From an uncultured Christensenella sp. (GTDB lineage: Bacteria > Bacillota > Clostridia > Christensenellales > UBA1242): a DNA stretch of 12,998 bases. The notes under the pieces are model-generated. The model searched no databases and had not been told where the DNA came from. It saw only the letters and a program-made list of their open reading frames with translations. The stretch is taken from positions 1-12,998 of the forward strand of contig CASEYA010000041.1 of NCBI GenBank assembly GCA_949291975.1. Direction: 5' to 3'. The position numbers and the translations under genes were made by a program. Of the stretch, positions 7,258-12,998 are shown piece after piece (within the stretch, counting starts at the first letter, position 1; each line of letters begins with the position of its first letter).

Positions 7258-7932
7258 TTATATTGCAAAATTATGCTTTCCAATGGTAACCACAATTTGT
7301 CTTGACCAAATCCAAGAACTTGTTGCTGTGTTTGGATTATAGTAATATAAAGCACCATATGTTGGGTCCCAACCATTAAGGGCATCTCTTGCTGCGTTAT
7401 ATGCCGACTCGTTTGGTTCCAAATTTATCTGTCCATCACTAACTGCGGTAAAAGCATAGGGCTGATATATCACTCCTGCAATGGTATTTGGAAAACTTGG
7501 ATTTTCCACTCTGTTTAAAATTACCGCACCAATTGCAACTTGACCAACATATGGTTCTCCCCTTGCCTCTGCATGAATACATTTTGCCAAAAGATAAAGG
7601 TCATTATTTGTTTGTGTTCCAAGAGTCATTCCAAGAGCGGCAGCCGTTTTGCTTCCAACAATTCCATCAACAGCCAGCCCGTTTTTTCTTTGAAAACTTT
7701 TAACAGCGCTTGTTGTCTTCGAACCATAGATGCCGTCAACCGAACCCGTGTAATAACCCCAACGCTTTAACTTTGTTTGAACAGTCTCTATTTCACTGGT
7801 TGTAAGTGCTGCTTCTGCGGTAAAGTCTCCGCTGATGCTTGTTGGCACCTCACTGAAAGCAAACAGAAAACCAGAACTTAAAAATGCAAACAAAGCAAGT
7901 GATAAATAAATTATTTTAGAAAATTTTGTCAT
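7258..7932 (-). CDS. sleB: Spore cortex-lytic enzyme SleB
   Basis: Lytic transglycosylase that degrades spore cortex peptidoglycan at germination. A signal peptide (residues 1 to about 27) is followed by a PG_binding_1 domain (about 44-102, with LKRWGYYTGSVDGIYGSKT and VDGIVGSKTAAAL). The Hydrolase_2 (CwlJ/SleB) catalytic domain covers about 110-224. It contains AKCIHAEARGEPYVGQVAIG, with Glu122 in the position of the conserved catalytic acid, then AVILNRV, and ends IWSRQIVVTIGKHNFA. The 224 residues are slightly shorter than Bacillus SleB, mainly in the linkers. AGGAG lies 5 bases before the ATG. It is the first gene of a two-gene operon with ypeB, which the family requires for activity. Confidence 0.95.
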   Translation of the reverse strand: MTKFSKIIYLSLALFAFLSSGFLFAFSEVPTSISGDFTAEAALTTSEIETVQTKLKRWGYYTGSVDGIYGSKTTSAVKSFQRKNGLAVDGIVGSKTAAALGMTLGTQTNNDLYLLAKCIHAEARGEPYVGQVAIGAVILNRVENPSFPNTIAGVIYQPYAFTAVSDGQINLEPNESAYNAARDALNGWDPTYGALYYYNPNTATSSWIWSRQIVVTIGKHNFAI

Positions 7933-7961
7933 TTTGTTCTCCTTTTTGTTTTTTCTTGTGT

Positions 7962-7991
7962 TATTTTGTTTAATTTTTTAAAATTTATTTA
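7962..7991 (-). promoter_or_regulatory. Possible sigma-G-type promoter for sleB-ypeB
   Basis: Minus strand TAAATA (7986-7991), 17 bases, CAAAATA (7962-7968). This is close to the forespore consensus TGAATA-N17/18-CATWMTA, with 5/6 and 6/7 matches. SleB-YpeB is a known sigma-G product in Bacillus. The region is nearly all A and T, so this is weak evidence. Confidence 0.3.
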
Positions 7992-7997
7992 TTCTTT

Positions 7998-8549
7998 TTA
8001 TAAATTAAAAAAATTTTTTATTATTTCAACAAGTTTTGATTTATACACAACACCTTCACTGCTGGTATCAGTTGCTTGAACAAAACACATTGGCGGATAT
8101 GCCACGCACCACCAGTTATCTCCACTGCCAGAACCCAAATTTATTATAAGTGCGTCATATATATCACTTTCAAGTGTTAAATCTTCATATGTCCTTGTTG
8201 GAAAATATTCACTTTTTATAAACGCAGAACTTGTATAATTAAAACCATTTTCACCAAGAACAGCGTCCGCCGTGGTGCAAACTAGGTCTAAATTTTCATT
8301 TATGATATTAACTGCCTGCTGTTTTGTTTTTGCTTCACTTAAAAGTGGAGTTAGAACTTTTACCACTTCATCTTTTATTTCATATTTAACTTTTTGGTCA
8401 GCACTTGAATTACTGTTTGCTCTTATATGTATTCTTAGATAATCATCTGCACTTAGGCTTGATGCGTTTTGAATTGGGGCACAAAACAAAATTACCACAA
8501 AAAATAACCCCACAAAAACAATTGAACCTATAATTTGTTTTGCTTTCAT
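7998..8549 (-). CDS. spoIIR: Stage II sporulation protein R (SpoIIR)
   Basis: Forespore-secreted signal that triggers the protease SpoIIGA to process pro-sigma-E in the mother cell. The protein is 183 residues from the ATG at 8549: a membrane or signal segment (about 5-24), LRIHIRANSNS (38-48, the typical N-terminal family motif), EYFPTRTYEDLTLE (114-127) and NWWCVAYPPMCF (145-156), the hallmark of the family. The frame is open 60 bases further upstream, but that would read through the previous gene's terminator hairpin and has no ribosome site, whereas AGAGGTGAG lies just before 8549. It lies between sipL and sleB on the same strand, isolated from sipL by a terminator. Confidence 0.94.
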   Translation of the reverse strand: MKAKQIIGSIVFVGLFFVVILFCAPIQNASSLSADDYLRIHIRANSNSSADQKVKYEIKDEVVKVLTPLLSEAKTKQQAVNIINENLDLVCTTADAVLGENGFNYTSSAFIKSEYFPTRTYEDLTLESDIYDALIINLGSGSGDNWWCVAYPPMCFVQATDTSSEGVVYKSKLVEIIKNFFNL

Positions 8550-8567
8550 TTTCTCACCTCTTGCTTG

Positions 8568-8596
8568 AATTTTTAACACTTTTGCAAAATTTAAAC
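8568..8596 (-). promoter_or_regulatory. Weak candidate sigma-F-type promoter for spoIIR
   Basis: Minus strand GTTTA (8592-8596), 14 bases, GTTAAAAATT (8568-8577), compared with GYATA-N15-GGNNANAHTR. Only 5 of 7 informative -10 positions match and the spacing is one short. It is listed because spoIIR must have a promoter in this 48-base gap if the preceding terminator is efficient. Confidence 0.22.
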
Positions 8597-8597
8597 A

Positions 8598-8623
8598 AAA
8601 AAACACCACTTTTGGTGTTTTTT
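8598..8623 (-). terminator. Intrinsic terminator of sipL
   Basis: An 11-bp stem AAAAAACACCA / TGGTGTTTTTT (8598-8608 and 8613-8623) around a four-base loop. On the minus strand it is followed by a continuing T-run. It lies 28 bases after the sipL stop and before spoIIR, so it separates the two transcription units. Confidence 0.82.
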
Positions 8624-8650
8624 ATTGTCTTTTTTTGCAAACTATAAATT

Positions 8651-10192
8651 TTATTGTTCATCAATTTTTTCTTGACGATAAACAAAAACCTGTGTTGGCT
8701 TTGTTATTGGGAAAGTAAGATTTGGGTTTTGCTCCATTAAAACATTTGGATTGATTAACAATGCTTTTGCAACGGTCCACAAATCTTCGGCCTGGTCAAT
8801 TACATAAAGCCCCATGTTTGCATCTGGTGATTGTCTGTTGTCGCTTAATGTTATTTCGTTTAAAACGACCTCGCTGTTATCCCTTAAAACTCTTACGCTT
8901 AATATAATATCTGCCAAAACATCAATTTCTTTTGCTCGTTTGTTTCTTGCTTCGGTATCTTTTATAACAATGCTTGCTGTTGCTATATCTGTGTCTTTAA
9001 TATCATCACAACGAACAACACTTTCAAACGGAATTTCAACTTGCACTGCTTGCATGGTGTTGTTATCATCATCTAAAAGATATACAACATTCACATATGC
9101 TGTTCCACTGACCACAACATCACTGTCAACAATTTTCACATTATCAACAACGCCAAAACCTGTTGAACTCATGACTACTTTATCAATTCTCATGTCATCT
9201 TGAGAAAAAGAAATGTTTCCGTCAATTTTATCACTGACTGTTTTTTCGCAAACAACTTGTTGACTTATAAAACTTTGATGATTCATGTTCATTTCACGAT
9301 AAGGGCAAAATGCATCAACAACAAAATCAATTGAATTAGCAGTAATAATGAAAATGTTTGCGTTAAAACCATTTTTAAGCAAAATTGTTCCCTTTGAGCT
9401 TTCAAGTTCACCTTGAATTTCAAAAGCGTTAGAACATGTCATAAGGTTTGCATAGGCTTTTTGGCTGTCTGTTACGCCAGTTGCCAAAACTTCCTGATGA
9501 AAATCTGATTGATAAGTTTCAGTTTTAAGTTTTGGTTTTTCATCGTTTGTCAAATAGACCAGTCTTGTGAAAAGTTCGCCATGCAAGGTAACCAAATCGT
9601 TTGACACGGTGGTGTCTTTTAAAACAGCCATGCTTTCAGTTAACAAAACTTTTTTTGCACCGCTTGGCAAATCAATTTCAGTGGATAACTCAAAACTTTG
9701 ATTAAGTGTGCTTGTAATTGAGTTATAATCAATTTTTGCAACCTTTTCGTTTGCAGGAGATGCACTTGATATATAATTTATGTTTTGATTATCAAGTAAA
9801 ATTATTGAAATATCATATGCACATGTGAATGAAACAGTTAAGTCTGTTGCACTGACATTTTCAATTCTGGCGTTTGAGGTATTAACAAAAATTTGACTGT
9901 CTTGCGTGATTAAAGCATTATTATAACTGCTGTTTGATGAATTGGAAGAAGTCAAAGTGGAAATATCTCCTCCCTCCAGCAAAACCAAGGCATAGCCTTC
10001 TACCTTTACATCAAAATTTACATTTCCTGCATTAACAGAACTTATGCTTACGCAAGGCAAAGCACGAGTAAATAAAACCTTTTCAATCTTTTCGCCATTT
10101 GTGTTGAATGTTAGATTGGTTTGAATTGTTATTTTTTCTAATCTTTTTGTATATCTTGCTTCAAGTTTGCTTATTTGTGGTTCGAAAGCCAT
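8651..10192 (-). CDS. sipL: SipL-like spore coat attachment protein (DUF3794 repeats plus LysM)
   Basis: Mother-cell protein that, in Clostridioides, binds SpoIVA through its C-terminus and is needed to surround the forespore with coat. The 513 residues contain three rough DUF3794 (SPOCS) units, at about 25-135, 165-290 and 300-435. Each has a strand such as KVLFTRALPCVSIS, KKVLLTESMAVL or DKVVMSSTGFGVV followed by a GxAxVxVxY-like strand (e.g. VSGTAYVNVVYLL). The C-terminal LysM domain spans about 462-506 (YVIDQAEDLWTVAKALLINP, then NPNLTFPITKPTQVFVY). There is no signal peptide, as expected for a cytosolic mother-cell protein. A GGGGG-type ribosome site precedes the ATG. A good sigma-E-type promoter lies just upstream, matching the mother-cell role, and veg is the next gene upstream. 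Confidence 0.85.
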   Translation of the reverse strand: MAFEPQISKLEARYTKRLEKITIQTNLTFNTNGEKIEKVLFTRALPCVSISSVNAGNVNFDVKVEGYALVLLEGGDISTLTSSNSSNSSYNNALITQDSQIFVNTSNARIENVSATDLTVSFTCAYDISIILLDNQNINYISSASPANEKVAKIDYNSITSTLNQSFELSTEIDLPSGAKKVLLTESMAVLKDTTVSNDLVTLHGELFTRLVYLTNDEKPKLKTETYQSDFHQEVLATGVTDSQKAYANLMTCSNAFEIQGELESSKGTILLKNGFNANIFIITANSIDFVVDAFCPYREMNMNHQSFISQQVVCEKTVSDKIDGNISFSQDDMRIDKVVMSSTGFGVVDNVKIVDSDVVVSGTAYVNVVYLLDDDNNTMQAVQVEIPFESVVRCDDIKDTDIATASIVIKDTEARNKRAKEIDVLADIILSVRVLRDNSEVVLNEITLSDNRQSPDANMGLYVIDQAEDLWTVAKALLINPNVLMEQNPNLTFPITKPTQVFVYRQEKIDEQ

Positions 10193-10221
10193 TTTGTTCC
10201 CCCTTCAAAAAATATTGATAT

Positions 10222-10250
10222 ATCATATGGGAAAATGCTTTCATTTATGA
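10222..10250 (-). promoter_or_regulatory. Sigma-E-type promoter for sipL
   Basis: Minus strand TCATAAA (10244-10250), exactly 14 bases, CATATGAT (10222-10229). This resembles the mother-cell sigma-E consensus (ATA-containing -35, N14, CATACAAT -10) with 7 of 8 matches in the -10. It lies between the veg stop and the sipL ATG and would start transcription about 20 bases before the sipL start codon. SipL homologues are sigma-E dependent. Confidence 0.6.
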
Positions 10251-10259
10251 CAACAAGCA

Positions 10260-10502
10260 CTATTTTTTTAGTGCAATTTTCACATCGCCACACAGAATAT
10301 CACTGTATGAACAAGAAAGTTTTTCTGTTTTTGTTGCGTTATCTAACTTAACAACAAAAACACTGTGATATGTGTCTTCTATCACACCGCTGTAATGAGA
10401 AATCTTTTTTCTTCCATGATTTACTTCCATTTCAACACCCTGACCTTTAAGTGCTAAAATTTTATTTTTCACTTCGCTTATATCCATTGTTGGCTTATGC
10501 AT
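10260..10502 (-). CDS. veg: Veg family protein
   Basis: Small 80-residue protein of the Veg (DUF1021) family, which in Bacillus subtilis affects biofilm matrix expression and is strongly expressed in vegetative and outgrowing cells. The conserved pattern is clear: VEMEVNHGRKKISHYSGVIE (about 24-43), the family's NGGRRKT...SGIL segment, then ETYPSVFV-like DTYHSVFVVKLD (44-55) and SYSDIL (65-70). The fold is a small SH3-like barrel. GAGGTG lies 4 bases before the ATG. No terminator follows before sipL, so veg transcripts may run into sipL. There is no clear promoter in the short gap behind the transketolase terminator. Confidence 0.9.
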   Translation of the reverse strand: MHKPTMDISEVKNKILALKGQGVEMEVNHGRKKISHYSGVIEDTYHSVFVVKLDNATKTEKLSCSYSDILCGDVKIALKK

Positions 10503-10544
10503 ATTTCACCTCTTTTTTGATTTTTGCCCTTTTTAGCATTTCTA

Positions 10545-10579
10545 TACAAAAGAAAAAAGGCACTAATATTTTTAGTGCC
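10545..10579 (-). terminator. Intrinsic terminator of transketolase
   Basis: An 8-bp stem GGCACTAA / TTAGTGCC (10559-10566 and 10572-10579) with a five-base loop. On the minus strand it is followed by TTTTTTCTTTTG. It begins 21 bases past the tkt stop and ends before the veg start region. Confidence 0.85.
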
Positions 10580-10600
10580 AAAAAGTTGTAAAAAATAACT

Positions 10601-12553
10601 TTATTTTATCATTTTTTTTACATTTTTAATAATATTTTCCACATTTATGCCAAAGAGGTCTGCAATTTCTTGACCTTTTCCACTCTCTCCAAACGAGCTT
10701 ATGCGCATAACCTTTCCTGTTTTTCCAACAAATTTAAAAAATGTTTCACCACAACCATAATCAACCGCCAAAATGTTTTCACACCTTTTTGGAATAACGC
10801 TGTTTTGATATTTTGCAGTTTGCTTTAAGAAAAGTTCTGCACAAGGCATGCTTACCACACGAACATCAATGTTTTCTTTTAAAAGTTTTTCTTGTGCTGT
10901 AATACACAAAGAAACCTCACTTCCAGAAGCAAGCAAAATTGCCTGCATTTTCTTTTTTTCTTTTGATATTACATATGCGCCAAAAAGAGCATCATCGCCA
11001 CTGCCTTTTAGAAGTGGCAGGGTTTGTCTGCTTAAAATAAGCGCCGTTGGTGCAGGGTTATCTATTGCGATTTTATATGCTGAAACAGTCTCGTTTGCAT
11101 CTGCTGGGCGAATTACTGCAAGATTTGGAATAAGCCTTAAACTTGCAACTTGCTCAATTGGTTGATGGCTTGGCCCATCTTGACCAATCATTATGCTGTC
11201 ATGGCTGAGAAGATATAAAACAGGCAAATCCATAAGTGCGCTTTGACGAATTGCATAGCGCATATAATCACAAAAGATAAGAAAGGTCGAAGCAAAAGTT
11301 CTAAGTCCACCATGCAAACAAATTCCGTTGCAAATGCCCGCCATTGCGTGTTCTCGCACACCAAAAGGAATGTTTTGCCCGCATGGGTTATGCTTTGAAA
11401 AATCACCTTTATCATTTAGATATGCCATGGTAGATTTTGCCACATCGGCACCGCCACCAAAAAAATTGTTAACCGTGCTTGCCAAGGTGTTTAAAATTTC
11501 GCCACTTGCCTCACGGGTTGAAATTGGCTTTTTGAAAGAAATTTTATTAAGTGCTTTTTCCAGTTTTTTAGCGTTATCGCCAAACAGTTCTTCAAATTCG
11601 TTAGGATATTTTTGTTTGTATTCATCCTTTGTCTTTTGCCAAGTTTTATAGTTTTGAATGTTTTTGTTAGAAAGCTGAGCGCAATAGTCCCGAACATCTT
11701 GGCTAACCTCAAAAGGTGTGCTAGATACACCAAAGTTCTGGCAAATCTCGGCAACCTCTTCTTTTGTGAAAGGTTTGCCATGGCATGTTGGGCTGTTTGC
11801 AAGTTTAGAACCAAAACCAATTGTTGTTTTGCAAATAATCAGGGTTGGCTTGTTTTTGGTTTTTGCTTTTTTGATTGCCTTTTCAATTTCTTTATAGTCA
11901 TTTCCCTTTAAAACCGTGATAACATCAAACCCCATTGATTCAAAGCGTTGTTTGGTGTTTTCTGCACTTGTGATGCTCAGGCTGTCTGTCATGGTGATGT
12001 CGTTGCTGTCGTAAAGAACAATCAGTTTGCTTAGATTGAATGTGCCTGCAAGAGAAAGTGCCTCATAACTGATTCCCTCCATCAAGTCGCCGTCTCCGCA
12101 AAAAACATATGTATAGTGATTGCAAATGCTGGCATCCTTTTTGTTATACAAAGATGCAATATGTTTTTCCGCAAGGCACATTCCAACACCCTGAGCAATA
12201 CCCTGCCCCAAAGCACCAGTGGATGCATCAACACCACTGGTTACATTGACCTCTGGATGCCCCGGAGTAAGTGAACCAAGCGTTCTGAACTCCTTTAAAT
12301 CTTCAATTGATAAATCATAGCCAAACAAAAAAAGTGTTGCATATAAAACACTGCTTGCGTGACCACCAGACAACACAATTCGGTCTCGGTTGAACCAAGT
12401 TGCGTCTTTTGGATAGATGTTTGCGTTTTTATAAACAGCAAAAAGTGCTGGTGCAAGCCCAAGCGCCACCCCTGGATGCCCAGAATTTGCCTCGGCTATT
12501 TGGTCAAGAGCAAGTTTTCTTGTTGTGTTTATTATCTTTTGTTCAATCTCCAT
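10601..12553 (-). CDS. tkt: Transketolase
   Basis: Thiamine-diphosphate enzyme of the non-oxidative pentose phosphate pathway that moves two-carbon ketol units between sugar phosphates. At 650 residues it is close to the usual length of about 660. The N-terminal cofactor domain has SGHPG (24-28), GHASS (64-68), TPGHPE (96-101), the metal/ThDP motif CGDGDLMEG (152-160) and DSNDITM (182-188). The middle pyrimidine-binding domain starts at about 345 (STREASGEIL) and carries FGVREHAMAGI with the proton-relay Glu, TFLIFCDYMR, and SHDSIMIGQDGPSHQPIEQ. A C-terminal domain of about 130 residues follows. AGGTG lies 6 bases before the ATG. A perfect TATAAT lies 17 bases before the start codon, which implies a very short leader. 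It is a single-gene unit bounded by its own terminator. All catalytic motifs look intact. Confidence 0.97.
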   Translation of the reverse strand: MEIEQKIINTTRKLALDQIAEANSGHPGVALGLAPALFAVYKNANIYPKDATWFNRDRIVLSGGHASSVLYATLFLFGYDLSIEDLKEFRTLGSLTPGHPEVNVTSGVDASTGALGQGIAQGVGMCLAEKHIASLYNKKDASICNHYTYVFCGDGDLMEGISYEALSLAGTFNLSKLIVLYDSNDITMTDSLSITSAENTKQRFESMGFDVITVLKGNDYKEIEKAIKKAKTKNKPTLIICKTTIGFGSKLANSPTCHGKPFTKEEVAEICQNFGVSSTPFEVSQDVRDYCAQLSNKNIQNYKTWQKTKDEYKQKYPNEFEELFGDNAKKLEKALNKISFKKPISTREASGEILNTLASTVNNFFGGGADVAKSTMAYLNDKGDFSKHNPCGQNIPFGVREHAMAGICNGICLHGGLRTFASTFLIFCDYMRYAIRQSALMDLPVLYLLSHDSIMIGQDGPSHQPIEQVASLRLIPNLAVIRPADANETVSAYKIAIDNPAPTALILSRQTLPLLKGSGDDALFGAYVISKEKKKMQAILLASGSEVSLCITAQEKLLKENIDVRVVSMPCAELFLKQTAKYQNSVIPKRCENILAVDYGCGETFFKFVGKTGKVMRISSFGESGKGQEIADLFGINVENIIKNVKKMIK

Positions 12554-12570
12554 TTTTTCACCTCAAAATT

Positions 12571-12576
12571 ATTATA
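12571..12576 (-). promoter_or_regulatory. -10 box of the tkt promoter
   Basis: Perfect TATAAT on the minus strand, 17 bases before the tkt ATG. The hexamer 17 bases further up is TTTTTA, a poor -35. Transcription would begin only about 10 bases before the start codon, just ahead of the GAGGTG site. Confidence 0.45.
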
Positions 12577-12635
12577 TCAAAAAATTTTAAAAATAAAAAC
12601 AAAAATACAAGAATTATTTCATTATTTTTTACAGC

Positions 12636-12692
12636 AAACACAAAAAGGAGCGTTTGCTACTTTTTTAGTTTTATTTTAATTTATTTTTATAT
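12636..12692. repeat. 57-bp direct repeat, copy 1, containing an imperfect hairpin
   Basis: It matches 12851-12907 at 49 of 57 positions without gaps. It opens AAACACAAAAAGGAGC, has loop GTTT, then GCTACTTTTTT and a T/A tail. The stem has one mismatch (A at 12659). On the minus strand it lies between the copy-2 terminator and the tkt promoter, so it could act as a second, weaker terminator. Confidence 0.75.
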
Positions 12693-12836
12693 AATCGTTC
12701 TTCTTAAAATTTATTTTATGTTTTTTGATATTGTTCGCTCCGTCAGTTTGTTTGGAGCAATGGTTGGGTCAAGGGGCTTCGCTCCTTGCGGGCGTGGGTG
12801 GAACCCACATATAAAATGATTTTATTTATATAAAAA
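12684..12836. repeat. Hairpin-rich intergenic element between 11-bp inverted ends
   Basis: The 153-bp stretch is bounded by TTTTTATATAA (12684-12694) and TTATATAAAAA (12826-12836). Its core (12737-12808) is much richer in G and C than its surroundings and holds three hairpins: GCTCC/GGAGC (12737-12758), CAAGGGGC/GCTCCTTG with one G-T pair (12770-12788), and GTGGGT/ACCCAC with a GGA loop (12794-12808). This looks like a REP- or MITE-type palindromic element or a structured RNA. The inverted ends are AT-only and may be chance. No coding potential is convincing. Confidence 0.5.
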
Positions 12837-12850
12837 TTATATTAAATTAT

Positions 12851-12907
12851 AAACACAAAAAGGAGCAAACGCTCCTTTTTTGATTTTATTTTAGTTTATT
12901 TTTATAT
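12851..12907. repeat. 57-bp direct repeat, copy 2
   Basis: Second copy of the repeat at 12636-12692. The hairpin arms are the same but perfect here, and the four-base loop is AAAC instead of GTTT, the exact reverse complement. Confidence 0.75.
12857..12880 (-). terminator. Intrinsic terminator of the gene entering from the right edge
   Basis: A perfect 10-bp stem AAAAAGGAGC / GCTCCTTTTT (12857-12866 and 12871-12880) with loop AAAC. On the minus strand the stem is followed by GTGTTTATAAT after a five-T run. It lies 38 bases past the stop at 12919. Confidence 0.75.
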
Positions 12908-12918
12908 TAAATTTTTGT

Positions 12919-12998
12919 TTAGTTTGAATCTGCACTGTCTCCCGAGTCCCCACCACCTGACGAACTTGGTGTTGGTGCTCCAACAGTGTGTTCCGCAC
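12919..12998 (-). CDS. C-terminal tail of an unidentified minus-strand protein
   Basis: The last 25 residues and stop codon of a gene running in from the right edge. The tail reads AEHTVGAPTPSSSGGG then DSGDSADSN, a Ser/Gly/Asp-rich low-complexity end. Such tails are common on cell-surface and cell-wall proteins, including class A penicillin-binding proteins, but nothing here identifies the family. The reading frame is supported by the terminator that follows 38 bases later. Confidence 0.5.
   Translation of the reverse strand, partial: AEHTVGAPTPSSSGGGDSGDSADSN

Noticed and set aside
8550..8609. Upstream-extended start for SpoIIR (20 extra codons)
   Set aside because: The extension has no ribosome site and runs back into the sipL terminator hairpin, while AGAGGTGAG sits just before the ATG at 8549, which also gives a normal N-terminal hydrophobic segment.
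11191..11820. Alternative minus-strand frames inside transketolase
   Set aside because: They are out-of-frame readings of an intact 650-residue transketolase with all motifs in place.
12400..12819. Plus-strand open frame running through the tkt start and the hairpin element
   Set aside because: It is antisense to the tkt N-terminus, changes composition abruptly at the intergenic region, has no ribosome site and ends in translated palindromes.

Overview
The window comes from a low-GC, endospore-forming Clostridia-type Firmicute. Eight of its genes belong to sporulation or germination families or are usually found among them (GerAB, GerAC, YpeB, SleB, SpoIIR, a SipL/DUF3794-LysM protein and Veg, plus a Rho relative). 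Start sites carry strong AGGAGG-type ribosome binding sites, intergenic DNA is very AT-rich, and intrinsic terminators are common. Species cannot be read from the sequence.

Layout. On the plus strand, positions 1-2299 hold the end of a germinant-receptor operon: a gerAB permease cut at the left edge and an overlapping gerAC. The gerAA subunit is presumably just outside. Everything else is on the minus strand. A bidirectional hairpin terminator (2447-2478) separates gerAC from a convergent group made of a Rho-like gene (4273-5649), a small membrane protein with an Ig-like domain (3693-4175) and a membrane-anchored ComEC-type metallo-beta-lactamase-fold protein (2512-3693).

Next comes a sporulation block, read right to left: veg (10260-10502), sipL (8651-10192), a terminator, spoIIR (7998-8549), then the sleB-ypeB pair (7258-7932 and 5916-7247), closed by a strong terminator at 5710-5749. 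SipL belongs to mother-cell coat attachment, SpoIIR to forespore-to-mother-cell signalling, and SleB/YpeB to cortex lysis at germination. A good sigma-E-type promoter match precedes sipL; weaker sigma-F-like and sigma-G-like matches precede spoIIR and sleB. Transketolase (10601-12553) lies upstream with its own perfect TATAAT box and its own terminator.

The right end (12554-12918) is non-coding. It has two 57-bp direct repeats, each containing a terminator-like hairpin, around a GC-richer core of three further hairpins. The last 80 bases are the C-terminal tail of an unidentified minus-strand gene.

The most unusual items are: (1) a full-length Rho paralogue that has lost the Walker A lysine/threonine and the arginine finger, so it is probably not a working ATPase; (2) a GerAC without the lipobox cysteine; (3) the repeat-flanked hairpin element upstream of transketolase; and (4) the translationally coupled Ig-like/MBL membrane pair.
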